From NCBI RefSeq assembly GCF_000166775.1, contig NC_014720.1, positions 459,501 through 523,500 on the forward strand: a stretch of 64,000 bases of DNA, read 5' to 3'. Below are positions 36,283 to 44,674 of the stretch, in pieces. The stretch comes from Caldicellulosiruptor kronotskyensis 2002 (GTDB lineage Bacteria; Bacillota; Thermoanaerobacteria; Caldicellulosiruptorales; Caldicellulosiruptoraceae). Both the position numbers and the translations under genes were made by a program. Each line of letters opens with the position of its first letter. Position 1 is the first letter of the stretch. The notes beneath the pieces are model-generated. The model did not search any database, was not told the DNA's origin, and worked only from the letters and a program-made list of their open reading frames with translations.

Positions 36283-36789
36283 ATGAATATGAGCAAAAAA
36301 ATAATTACACTTCTTTCTTGGGCAACAGTCCACTTATGGTTGCTCATTATCTTTTCCTTATCCTCACAGCCAGGCCCAAAGTCTAATGACCTGAGCAAAA
36401 GTGTGACAAAGCAAATTGTTAAAGCAACACAAAAGGTGATTGTACAGAATACTTACATTAAGCCAAGAAAAAATATAATGAATAAACTCAACAACCTTGT
36501 AAGAAAATATGCCCATGTAGTAATGTACTTAGTGCTGGGCATATTGGTTATTAATGCATTTGTAATAAGTGGAATTAGAGCCTATAAAGCCTTTATTTTT
36601 TCTTTAATATTTTGCCTCTTTTATGCCGCAAGTGACGAAATACACCAATTATTTGTTCCAGGAAGAGTGGCAAAAGTAACTGATGTTTTAATTGATGGTA
36701 TTGGGGCTTTAATAGGAATTGGACTTTACAAATTCATTTTCAAAATATATTACACACTAAAAACAAAATCTTCAACAAAACAATTATAA
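36283..36789 (+). CDS. VanZ-like membrane protein
   Basis: A 168-residue membrane protein with four helices. VanZ family features are RKYAHVVMYLVLG, YAASDEIHQLFVPGR and DVLIDGIGALIG. VanZ of vancomycin-resistance clusters gives low-level teicoplanin resistance, and stand-alone family members are common in Firmicutes with unclear cell-envelope roles. The ATG at 36283 follows AGAGGGG. It follows the polysaccharide locus after a 125-base gap. Some 280 bases without a recognisable gene follow it (36790-37071). Confidence 0.88.
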   Translation: MNMSKKIITLLSWATVHLWLLIIFSLSSQPGPKSNDLSKSVTKQIVKATQKVIVQNTYIKPRKNIMNKLNNLVRKYAHVVMYLVLGILVINAFVISGIRAYKAFIFSLIFCLFYAASDEIHQLFVPGRVAKVTDVLIDGIGALIGIGLYKFIFKIYYTLKTKSSTKQL

Positions 36790-37071
36790 CTGCCCACAAT
36801 AAAACGCTTATTATAATCCCATTTTTTAACCCTCTGAAAAAATTGGGCGATGGCATTGCTGGGATTGATCCTTTTATTTTTCTTTAATACATATTATGCA
36901 TCTTCGTTTAGCAGTTTATACTCATTTTTCAAATCTTTTAACATTTCAAACCCCTTTCATTTTTTATAGTATTTTAGAATTATCTTTTTTCTTTCTAAAA
37001 ATTCCTATCACACATTTTTGCTCCATTTCATTTTATACTTATGTAAACACAATAAAAATAGAGATGATAGG

Positions 37072-37371
37072 TTGATACTAAAGAACATTATCAATATCGA
37101 AGGGATTGCAAAAGTATCTGAATTTCCCACGTTTACAACTCTTGACAGATACAGCCAGTATGAGGTAGTTGAACCATTTTGCACATTTATCGAAGCGCCA
37201 CTTAAGATTCCTGTTGGCACAAACACATTACAGCTTCTGCAGACATTGGGCATTACTTTAAACGATGTTTTAGTTGGGAAACCCAACGTGCTGATTGAAT
37301 ACGTGACAGTATCACTTCTTGACCCAAGAACAATTGAAAAATGCACAGTCCTTTCATCTGGGCAACATTAA
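37072..37371 (+). CDS. Small protein of unknown function next to a SPOCS-domain gene
   Basis: A protein of about 99 residues starting at the TTG at 37072 (MILKNIINIEGIAK). It contains VEPFCTFIEAPLKIPVGTN and GKPNVLIEYVTVSLLDPRTI, beta-rich and without a signal peptide or membrane segment. I do not recognise the family. The start is uncertain: the ribosome-binding site is weak and the open frame extends to 37018. Its neighbour holds a SPOCS/DUF3794 domain, and the two could be partners. Confidence 0.6.
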   Translation: MILKNIINIEGIAKVSEFPTFTTLDRYSQYEVVEPFCTFIEAPLKIPVGTNTLQLLQTLGITLNDVLVGKPNVLIEYVTVSLLDPRTIEKCTVLSSGQH

Positions 37372-37502
37372 ATAGCGCACTATCAACTGTACTTAGCTAA
37401 ATTTAGTATCATAAAATAGGAGAAGTTGCCAAAAATCAACATTAGAACAATGTTAAAAAGGTCTATAGAAAAAGATGGAAATAATAAAAAGGTTGTTCAT
37501 AC

Positions 37503-37931
37503 TTGGGGATAATTGAGCCACATGAGTATGACCATGTAAAAAAACACGTTTATAAACAAGTGCTGACAAACGCTGAGTTTGAAATTCCAGAGTCAAAGCC
37601 AGAGATAGAAGATTTTTCGTCGGTAGTGATGCAAATTACAAGAAAAAAGTGCAAGCTAATCTGCGGGCCGCTTGGTGACAAAATAGTTGTTACAGGTACA
37701 ATAAACTTAAATATGAGGTACACAGCTGCAAATCCACAGCAATCTGTCCGCAATGTACATTTGTGCCACGATGTTGATGCTTTTATAAACATCAAATGCT
37801 TGGAAGAAAGTTACAAAATCTTTTGTGGCTGCTGCGATGTTAAGATGTATATTGAGTGGGCTGATCTTGAGGCAGAAGACAAAAGAAAAATCAAAGGATG
37901 CTTTTTAGTGTTGATTAACTGCCAAGTGTAA
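37503..37931 (+). CDS. SPOCS (DUF3794) domain protein
   Basis: A 142-residue protein with one SPOCS domain. The usual parts are ENAEFEIPESKPEIED-like (here NAEFEIPESKPEIEDFSS), KIVVTGTINLNMRYTA and PQQSVRNVHLCHDVDAFI. The domain is best known from sporulation and spore-coat proteins (SafA, SpoVID types) of Firmicutes. It is cysteine-rich towards the end (CLEESYKIFCGCCDVKM). The start is a TTG at 37503 with AAAGG ten bases upstream. It is interesting in a lineage regarded as non-sporulating. Confidence 0.78.
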   Translation: MGIIEPHEYDHVKKHVYKQVLTNAEFEIPESKPEIEDFSSVVMQITRKKCKLICGPLGDKIVVTGTINLNMRYTAANPQQSVRNVHLCHDVDAFINIKCLEESYKIFCGCCDVKMYIEWADLEAEDKRKIKGCFLVLINCQV

Positions 37932-37960
37932 GTTTTTAAAGTAAGGGAGTGATGATAGCT

Positions 37961-38299
37961 TTGAGTGGTCCAGAATTTGTCAGAAAGCCAAGAGATGAAA
38001 TTATAAATGAGATTTTAGAGTCTATTGCAAAGGAAGAGATGGCTATTGCAAATCTTATGAACGCTGAGGCTGAGAAGATAAAAAGAGTTGTTGCGAGCCA
38101 TGATCTTCCAAAAGCTGAGGATTTTTCACAGCTGCTTAGTCTTCAAAAGCTTGTTGCAGAGATTTTAGAAAAGCTCATTCAAAAGCAAAATATTATAATC
38201 AAAAAGCTTGACATGATAAGAGAGTTTAAGGCAACTATAATAAAGAAAGAAAAACCTCATCCTTATCATCCTATGCCGCAATATGACAATGAAGAGTGA
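37961..38299 (+). CDS. Small helical protein of unknown function
   Basis: A protein of about 112 residues. The body is one long helical stretch (EIINEILESIAKEEMAIANL, then LQKLVAEILEKLIQKQNIII) ending in a His/Pro-rich tail (PHPYHPMPQ). No domain was recognised; the shape resembles small coat or assembly proteins. The TTG at 37961 is favoured, with AAGGGAG eleven bases upstream; a GTG at 37949 and an ATG at 37952 in the same frame are too close to that site. It is the third gene of the SPOCS group and ends in a terminator shared with the convergent ATPase gene. Confidence 0.7.
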   Translation: MSGPEFVRKPRDEIINEILESIAKEEMAIANLMNAEAEKIKRVVASHDLPKAEDFSQLLSLQKLVAEILEKLIQKQNIIIKKLDMIREFKATIIKKEKPHPYHPMPQYDNEE

Positions 38300-38307
38300 A
38301 AAGTTTT

Positions 38308-38340
38308 AATCTTGGTGGTGGTATACCATCAAGATTTTTG
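38308..38340. terminator. Bidirectional terminator
   Basis: AATCTTG (38308-38314) pairs with CAAGATT (38330-38336) around an inner palindrome TGGTATACCA, with T runs on the plus side and A-rich sequence on the other. It lies between convergent genes. Confidence 0.8.
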
Positions 38341-39828
38341 TTATTTGCTTTCTAAAATTCCCATCGCACTTTTCAAAATTCTATCATAATCCATTTCCTT
38401 CTTTGAAAACTCATGAACCTTTTTGCCTTCTCTCAAAACCAAAATTCTGTCGCACATGCCAATTAGCTCTGAAAATTCAGAGGAGATGAAAATGATTGCA
38501 CAGCCAATTCGCGCAAGCTCATTGATGATGTTATACACCTCAACCTTAGATGCCAAATCCAAACCCTTTGTTGGTTCATCAAGAATAAATACTAAAGATT
38601 GGGAAAATAACCACTTGGCAATCAAAACCTTTTGCTGATTACCACCAGATAGAGTTGCTATCTTTTGAGATATTTCCTTTGGCTTTATCCCAAGCCGCTT
38701 TATAAAAAAATTTGCAATCTTCTCTTGACGTGATGAGTCAATGAAAAACCCATTTACAATATTCCAAATATTAGATGAGATAATGTTATCTGCAATGTTC
38801 AAAGTCTTAAAAAGTCCTGTGCCAATCCTATCTTCGCTCATAAATGCAATGCCATTTTTTATTGCATCGGATGGGCTTGAAAGCTTCAAAAAATTTCCTT
38901 TAATAAAAATCTCTCCCGAGTCTACTTTTTCAGCACCAAAAAGCGCTTTTGCCAAAAAGCTTCTTCCAGAGCCAACAAGCCCTGCTATTCCATACACCTC
39001 GCCACTTCTTACATCAAACGATATATCCTCTATTATCCCAGACTTTGTTAAATTTTTGACGCTAAAAATAACCGGGCCTTTTTCTACTTTTAGCTTTGGA
39101 TATGTTCTGTTTACGCTTCCAAAGATGAGGGAAATTGCCCTGTTCAGATTAAAGCTTGTTACTTTATCAGATGCCACAACCTCGCCGTCGCGCAGGATTG
39201 TTATTCTGTCAGCAATAGAGAGTGCTTCTTCCACCATGTTTGTGACAAATATAATGATGATTCCTTTTTGCTTTAGCTCCTTGATAATTCTAAAAAGGTT
39301 TTCTATCTCATACGAAGTAAGGCCGGCTGTTGGCTCATCGAATATAATAGCCTTTGCATCTTGCACAAGTGCACGGCAAATCTCTATCACCTGAAGCTGA
39401 GATGTGCCAAGGTTTTTGCAACTTGCCTCTGGATTTATGTTAACACCCATTTTAGCAAGGATTTCAGAAGAAAGTTTTAACATCTTTTTTGTACTGATAA
39501 ATCCAAGACTATTTTTTGGCTTGTTTTCAATGAAGATATTTTCTGCAACAGAAAGGTGCGGAAAGTATAAAAGTTCCTGATGCACAGTGAAAATCCCAAG
39601 CGACTTTGCCAAAAGCGGATTTAGGCTTGAAAAAGCCTTGCCGTTTATTATAACTCTTCCTTCAGATGGCTGGTATGTTCCGTTGATAAGCTTTGTTAGA
39701 GTAGTCTTGCCAGAACCGTTTTTACCTAATATTACATGCACTTCGCCCTCAAAAAATTCAAGGTTAATTCTCTTTAAGGCATAAAATTCTTCAAACTTCT
39801 TTGATACATTTTCTAAGACAATTGACAT
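38341..39828 (-). CDS. Sugar ABC transporter double-ATPase protein (RbsA/XylG-like), separate copy
   Basis: A protein of about 495 residues with two ABC ATPase domains. The first has Walker A GKNGSGKTT and a deviant signature LGTSQLQVIEI, then IIFDEPTAGLT; the second has AGLVGSGRS in place of Walker A, signature SGGNQQKVLIAKWL and FILDEPTKGLD. This is the RbsA/MglA layout. The ATG at 39828 follows GAGAGG on the minus strand, seven bases after the DeoR stop, so the two genes form an operon. No permease or binding protein accompanies it on this strand. It may work with the permease encoded divergently at 42442. Confidence 0.9.
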   Translation of the reverse strand: MSIVLENVSKKFEEFYALKRINLEFFEGEVHVILGKNGSGKTTLTKLINGTYQPSEGRVIINGKAFSSLNPLLAKSLGIFTVHQELLYFPHLSVAENIFIENKPKNSLGFISTKKMLKLSSEILAKMGVNINPEASCKNLGTSQLQVIEICRALVQDAKAIIFDEPTAGLTSYEIENLFRIIKELKQKGIIIIFVTNMVEEALSIADRITILRDGEVVASDKVTSFNLNRAISLIFGSVNRTYPKLKVEKGPVIFSVKNLTKSGIIEDISFDVRSGEVYGIAGLVGSGRSFLAKALFGAEKVDSGEIFIKGNFLKLSSPSDAIKNGIAFMSEDRIGTGLFKTLNIADNIISSNIWNIVNGFFIDSSRQEKIANFFIKRLGIKPKEISQKIATLSGGNQQKVLIAKWLFSQSLVFILDEPTKGLDLASKVEVYNIINELARIGCAIIFISSEFSELIGMCDRILVLREGKKVHEFSKKEMDYDRILKSAMGILESK

Positions 39829-39835
39829 AACAGCT

Positions 39836-40615
39836 TCAAACCTCTCTTTCAAGGTCAGAAAAGTCAAAACTGCAAAATATCTGTGTGCCGTTTTCAAAGA
39901 AAAATGATTTATACTCATCAGGTACGTTTGTGTCGCTTATAACCTTTTTGATCTCATCAACCTTTGCAATCTGAAAAAGTGAAATTTTATCAAACTTAGA
40001 GGAGTCAGCAACAATAATTGTTTCTTTGGCAATTGACTTAAAATACTTATATGCATTTGCAAACTCAACATTGTTGACAGTAAAACCGCGCTCTAAAGAC
40101 ACTCCGTCAACCTCAATAAATGCCTTGTCAACAAAAATATCAAGATTTGGATTTACAAGCATAGGCCCTGCCAAGGTGAAGGTATTTCCAACAATATAAC
40201 CACCTGTCACAATTGTCTGGATGGAAAGCTTTCCACACTCTATTGCCAAAAGAAGGTCGTTTGTCAAAACTATTATGTTTTGTTTTTCCTTTATATACTT
40301 TGGAACAAGCCTTAATATATTTCCACCAGCAAGGATTATCGCCTGATTACTTTCTATCATGTAAGAGCATACTTTTGCTATTGCTTCTTTTTCAGAGTCT
40401 TCTGATATTGTAGGTGATAGAATCTTTGCTGCCTCTTCTTTCAAGATTGCCCCGCCGTAAGTTTTTATCAAAAATCCTTCGCTCTCAAGCCTGTCTAAGT
40501 CACGCCTGATTGTTACCTCTGAAACGCTCAGAAGTTCTGCAAGTGTTGCAACGTCAATGTGCTTTTTCTGAAGAAGTATTTCCTTTATCTTTTTTAGCCT
40601 TTCTGCAACAAGCAT
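39836..40615 (-). CDS. DeoR/GlpR-family transcriptional regulator
   Basis: A 259-residue regulator. The N-terminal winged helix-turn-helix shows VATLAELLSVSEVTIRRDLD and EGFLIKTYGGAIL, the classical DeoR signature. A C-terminal sugar-phosphate sensor domain (ISOCOT fold) follows, with TVNNVEFA and ADSSKFD. I start it at the ATG at 40615, behind GGTGA; the reading frame allows a TTG three bases earlier. It is divergent from the ABC transporter operon at 40905 and upstream of a second ATPase gene, so it probably controls both according to a sugar phosphate. Confidence 0.9.
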   Translation of the reverse strand: MLVAERLKKIKEILLQKKHIDVATLAELLSVSEVTIRRDLDRLESEGFLIKTYGGAILKEEAAKILSPTISEDSEKEAIAKVCSYMIESNQAIILAGGNILRLVPKYIKEKQNIIVLTNDLLLAIECGKLSIQTIVTGGYIVGNTFTLAGPMLVNPNLDIFVDKAFIEVDGVSLERGFTVNNVEFANAYKYFKSIAKETIIVADSSKFDKISLFQIAKVDEIKKVISDTNVPDEYKSFFFENGTQIFCSFDFSDLEREV

Positions 40616-40904
40616 CAATATTCACCACTTTTGCAATTTATATGAAAATTATATCACCGAAAAAGTTGTATGTGAACAAGTTTAATACGTTTTCTTTTCT
40701 TCAGTGTATTACATTTTATCAAGCCTGTCAACAATCTGAACACTTTTGATAACATCGTTCAAAATAATAAAAATTTTTTGATTAAAAAAGAAGGATTTTT
40801 GATTTTGGTGTAGAATATATATAAATAGAAAAGCAAATGATAAATCAGAGTAAATAGATTTAACAAAACTACAATAATTTTTAACAAAGCGAGGTGAGAT
40901 TTGC

Positions 40905-42404
40905 ATGAAAAGCTGCACTGATAGCGAACTTTTAAGGCTGCATGGAATTACAAAGATTTTTCCAGGGACAGTTGCACTTTCTGATGTTTCGTTTTCTGTA
41001 AACAAAGCTGAAATTCATGCAATAGTTGGTGAAAACGGTGCTGGAAAGTCAACTTTGATGAATATCATATCAGGAAGCCTTCTTCCAGACAAAGGTGAGA
41101 TATACCTTGAGGGCAAGAAGGTAAATATCAGGTCTCCAAGAGATGCTCAAAATCTTGGCATTAGCATAGTTCACCAGGAGCTTGCGCTCTGTCCGCATCT
41201 TACTGTTGCTGAGAATATATATATAGGGAGGCTTCCAGAAAAGTCAGCAAAGATTGTGGATTATAAGACGCTCAACAAGATGTCGCAAGAGGTCTTGTCT
41301 TTGTTTGATGAGGTGAACATAAAGCCAACTGACAAGGTTGCAAACTTGAACGTTGCGCAACAGCAGATTGTTGAGATTGCAAAGGCAATTACATTTAACT
41401 GCAAACTTTTGATTTTGGATGAGCCAACATCGGCTTTGTCTGAAGCTGATGCAGCAGTGCTCTTTAAAATCATAAAAGATTTAAAGGCAAAAGGAATAAG
41501 CATTCTTTACATTTCTCACAGGCTACGTGAGATTTTTGAGCTTGCAGACAGAATCACTGTCCTTCGCGATGGCAGATACATCAAAACGCTGAATACGTCT
41601 GAGACAAACCCTGACCAGGTTGTAAGCCTGATGGTGGGAAGAGAAATCAAAGAGATGTACCCACCAAAGAGCACTTTTGTTGGCAAAGAGATCTTCAGGG
41701 TGGAAAACATTAGCTCTGACAAGGTTTACAATGTTTCATTTTCGCTCAGAGAAGGTGAAATTTTAGGTTTTGCAGGGCTTGTAGGAAGCGGAAGAACTGA
41801 GCTTGCCCAGACAATCTGCGGAATTTTGCCAAAGCATTGTGGGGAAATTTATCTTGAAGGAAAAAGGATTGAGATAAACTCGTTTGAAGATGCTATCAGG
41901 CATAAAATCGGTTATGTTACAGAAGACAGAAAACAGTTTGGTCTTTTTCTAAAACTTCCTGTTGCGCACAATGTCTCGGCAATACATCTCAAATATGATT
42001 ACAAAAAGCTTTTGATTGACAAAAATCATGAACTTTCGCTTGCAGATAAGTATGTTAAAAAACTAAATGTAAAAACTTCATCATATGTACAGCTTGTTAT
42101 GAGTCTTTCAGGTGGGAATCAGCAAAAGGTAATGATAGCAAAATGGCTTGCTATAAATCCAAAGATTTTGATTTTGGATGAGCCTACACGTGGAATAGAT
42201 GTTGGTGCAAAGGCAGAAATTCATAGTCTTTTAAGAGAGCTTGCAAAAAACGGAATAGGGATTATTCTAATCTCATCTGAGCTTCCCGAGATAATTGGAA
42301 TGTGTGACAGGGTACTTGTCATGAGAGAAGGAAGGATAACTGGAGAACTCTCTGGAGAAAAAATCACAGAAGAGAACATCATGCAGCTTGCTGCACACAA
42401 GTAA
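40905..42404 (+). CDS. Sugar ABC transporter double-ATPase protein (RbsA-like)
   Basis: A 499-residue protein with two ABC domains: GENGAGKST, NVAQQQIVEIAKAI and LILDEPTSALSE in the first; AGLVGSGRTELA, LSLSGGNQQKV-like signature (MSLSGGNQQKVMIAKWL) and LILDEPTRGIDVG in the second. It is the usual energising subunit of CUT2-class sugar importers. The ATG at 40905 follows AGCGAGGTGAG. A permease and a binding-protein gene follow on the same strand. The divergent DeoR gene is the likely regulator. Confidence 0.92.
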   Translation: MKSCTDSELLRLHGITKIFPGTVALSDVSFSVNKAEIHAIVGENGAGKSTLMNIISGSLLPDKGEIYLEGKKVNIRSPRDAQNLGISIVHQELALCPHLTVAENIYIGRLPEKSAKIVDYKTLNKMSQEVLSLFDEVNIKPTDKVANLNVAQQQIVEIAKAITFNCKLLILDEPTSALSEADAAVLFKIIKDLKAKGISILYISHRLREIFELADRITVLRDGRYIKTLNTSETNPDQVVSLMVGREIKEMYPPKSTFVGKEIFRVENISSDKVYNVSFSLREGEILGFAGLVGSGRTELAQTICGILPKHCGEIYLEGKRIEINSFEDAIRHKIGYVTEDRKQFGLFLKLPVAHNVSAIHLKYDYKKLLIDKNHELSLADKYVKKLNVKTSSYVQLVMSLSGGNQQKVMIAKWLAINPKILILDEPTRGIDVGAKAEIHSLLRELAKNGIGIILISSELPEIIGMCDRVLVMREGRITGELSGEKITEENIMQLAAHK

Positions 42405-42441
42405 TTTAACTTAATTGCGAGAAAGGAGGAGCATCTTAAAA

Positions 42442-43428
42442 ATGTCAAATACTACTTTAAATACATCATCTAACAAAAGCCTACTAAAAAAATTGATGGG
42501 ATTTAGGGAAATTACTTTGATTTTCATCATAATTGTAATAAGCGCTATTATATCGGTCCTAAGTCCAAACTTCTTGACTGCAGAAAACTTGATAACAACA
42601 GCTTTAGGTCTTGCAGCAGATGGTATCTTGGCAATAGGGATGACAGTTGTACTTGTCTCAGGCGGGGTAGATCTCTCTGTTGGTTCTGTTCTGGGGCTTT
42701 CGGCTGTCATTGCAGGTGGGCTTTATCTTAGCTATGGTGTGAACATCTGGATAGGTTCTTTTATAGCTCTTGTTATCTGTGCTCTGATTGGGCTTTTCAA
42801 TGGATATTTTATAGCGCGAATTGGAATTCCACCTCTTATTGTTACGCTTGCTATGATGGGTATTGCAAGAGGTGCTGCGTATGTTCTGACTCAAGGTTCG
42901 CCTCTTTCACTTTACGGGAACTTAAAAGGCTTTGATTTTCTTGGTCAGGGTAAGGTTTTGGGGATTCCATTTTTCATCCTGTTTTTTATCATACTCATAA
43001 TCCTATTTGACTTTTTGATGAGAAAGTCAGCACCGTTCAGGCTTGTGTACTATGTTGGTAGTAACGAAAATGCAGCAAAGCTTTCTGGTATAAATGTTCC
43101 AAAGGTAAAGATTTCTGTATATGTTTTAATGTCAGTCTTAGCAGGAATTGCTGGAATATTTACACTTTCAAGGTTTTCGGTTGCTGCACCAACAGCTGGA
43201 AATGGCTCAGAGCTCAATGCTATTTCAGCATGTGTCATTGGCGGAGCATCACTGGCAGGCGGTGAAGGAACAGTTCTTGGCGCAATTCTTGGTACAATCC
43301 TGGTAGGTATTATCAACAACGCGCTTGTGCTTTTGAACGTCTCTGTCTACTGGCAGAACTTAGTAAGTGGTGTAATTTTGATTGCAGCTGTGACAATTGA
43401 CTATCTAACACATCAGAAAAAATCATAG
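42442..43428 (+). CDS. Sugar ABC transporter permease (RbsC-like)
   Basis: A protein of about 328 residues with eight to ten membrane helices. It shows the BPD_transp_2 hallmarks GMTVVLVSGGVDLSVGSVLGLS, in two parts, and VIGGASLAGGEGTVLGAILG. It forms the channel of a CUT2-type monosaccharide importer. The ATG at 42442 follows GGAGGAG; a TTG at 42415 overlaps that site. It lies 37 bases after the ATPase gene. A stem-loop separates it from the binding-protein gene. Confidence 0.93.
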   Translation: MSNTTLNTSSNKSLLKKLMGFREITLIFIIIVISAIISVLSPNFLTAENLITTALGLAADGILAIGMTVVLVSGGVDLSVGSVLGLSAVIAGGLYLSYGVNIWIGSFIALVICALIGLFNGYFIARIGIPPLIVTLAMMGIARGAAYVLTQGSPLSLYGNLKGFDFLGQGKVLGIPFFILFFIILIILFDFLMRKSAPFRLVYYVGSNENAAKLSGINVPKVKISVYVLMSVLAGIAGIFTLSRFSVAAPTAGNGSELNAISACVIGGASLAGGEGTVLGAILGTILVGIINNALVLLNVSVYWQNLVSGVILIAAVTIDYLTHQKKS

Positions 43429-43464
43429 AAGATTTTAAAATTAAAGGTTTGGTTTTAGCTTCTT

Positions 43465-43496
43465 GTTGCCTACATTGAGAAAAGTTAGTAGGCAAC
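43465..43496 (+). other. Intercistronic stem-loop between permease and binding-protein genes
   Basis: GTTGCCTAC (43465-43473) pairs perfectly with GTAGGCAAC (43488-43496). No T run follows, so it is more likely an mRNA processing or stabilising element that lets the binding-protein part of the transcript accumulate. Confidence 0.6.
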
Positions 43497-43543
43497 AGGG
43501 GTTAAAATAAATAAAAATTATATTTGAGGAGGTTTGGTAGGCT

Positions 43544-44581
43544 ATGAAGAAGAATTTTTACAAGTACCTTTCGATCTTTTTGGCGGTTGCGCTCATTGTG
43601 TCTTTAGCTTATGCTCTTGTTCCAAGCTCAAAGGACATTACTCAAGCAAGCAGCGGCAATCCAAAGTTAAAAGGAAGTCCAAATGAGGAGTATTACATGG
43701 TGACATTTGTTTCTGGTATTGAGTACTGGAAAGGTTGCTTTAAAGGTATGAAGGCTGCAGCAGACCTGTACGGTGTAAAAGCAATCTACACAGGTGCACC
43801 ACAGTTTGATGTAAACCAAGAAGTTACTGTTCTTCGTCAGGTTATTGCTAAAAAACCAGCTGGAATTTTGGTCACTTGTGCAAACCCTGACGCTCTAAAA
43901 GCCCCAATTGATGAGGCGATTAAGAAAGGAATTCCTGTTATAACATTTGACGCAGATTCACCAAAGTCAAGCAGATATTCAGTTTTGGAAACTGGAAACT
44001 ATAACGCAGGTGCAATGGCTGCAAGATATCTTGGCAAGCTTTTGGGTGGCAAAGGCGAGGTTGGCATCTCAACAGTTGCTGCACAGCTCAACCATGAGCA
44101 GAGAAAACAAGGGTTTATTGATACTCTCAAGAAAGAGTTCCCAGGAATTAAAGTTGTTGCAATTGTAAACGATGAAAACGACCAGACAAAAGCTGCAAGA
44201 CAGATTTCTGCTATGCTCCAGGCTCATCCAAATATCAAAGGAATATTCTGCACAGACGCTCTTGGTGGTGTTGGTGCTGCAACAGCTATCAAAGAAGCTA
44301 ACAAGGTTGGCAAGGTTAAAATAGTAAGCTTTGACACTGACAAAGGAACACTTGACCTCATAAAGCAAGGAATCATTGATGCATCAATCGCGCAAGGTAC
44401 ATGGAACATGGGATTCTGGGGCATGACATTCCTGTTCTATCTCAAACATGGTATAGTAAATCCTGTTGACAACTGGCAGAAGTATGGTATAAATCCACTC
44501 CCACCATACGTCGACACAGGTACAATGGTTGTAACAAAACAGAATGTTGATGCGTTCTATAAGGTTAATGTGATAAAGTAA
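43544..44581 (+). CDS. Sugar ABC transporter substrate-binding protein (RbsB-like)
   Basis: A 345-residue exported protein of the Peripla_BP_4 type. The signal segment is MKKNFYKYLSIFLAVALIVS, followed by LAYALV; there is no lipobox cysteine, which is unusual for a Gram-positive binding protein, so it may stay anchored by the uncleaved helix or be released after AYA. The mature part has GIEYWKGCFKGMKAAA, DADSPKSSRY and FDTDKGTLDLIKQG, typical of ribose/galactose-type binders. The ATG at 43544 follows GAGGAGG. The substrate cannot be told; a terminator follows. Confidence 0.92.
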   Translation: MKKNFYKYLSIFLAVALIVSLAYALVPSSKDITQASSGNPKLKGSPNEEYYMVTFVSGIEYWKGCFKGMKAAADLYGVKAIYTGAPQFDVNQEVTVLRQVIAKKPAGILVTCANPDALKAPIDEAIKKGIPVITFDADSPKSSRYSVLETGNYNAGAMAARYLGKLLGGKGEVGISTVAAQLNHEQRKQGFIDTLKKEFPGIKVVAIVNDENDQTKAARQISAMLQAHPNIKGIFCTDALGGVGAATAIKEANKVGKVKIVSFDTDKGTLDLIKQGIIDASIAQGTWNMGFWGMTFLFYLKHGIVNPVDNWQKYGINPLPPYVDTGTMVVTKQNVDAFYKVNVIK

Positions 44582-44617
44582 TGTTAGCATAATTATAAGG
44601 TTTTGGTGTCTGTTTAA

Positions 44618-44652
44618 GGGAGGCTGTGTTAAAGACAAAACAGCCTCCCATT
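44618..44652 (+). terminator. Terminator of the sugar ABC operon
   Basis: GGGAGGCTGT (44618-44627) pairs perfectly with ACAGCCTCCC (44640-44649), followed by ATTATTTT. Confidence 0.9.
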
Positions 44653-44674
44653 ATTTTGCTTAGTGTAAAATATT

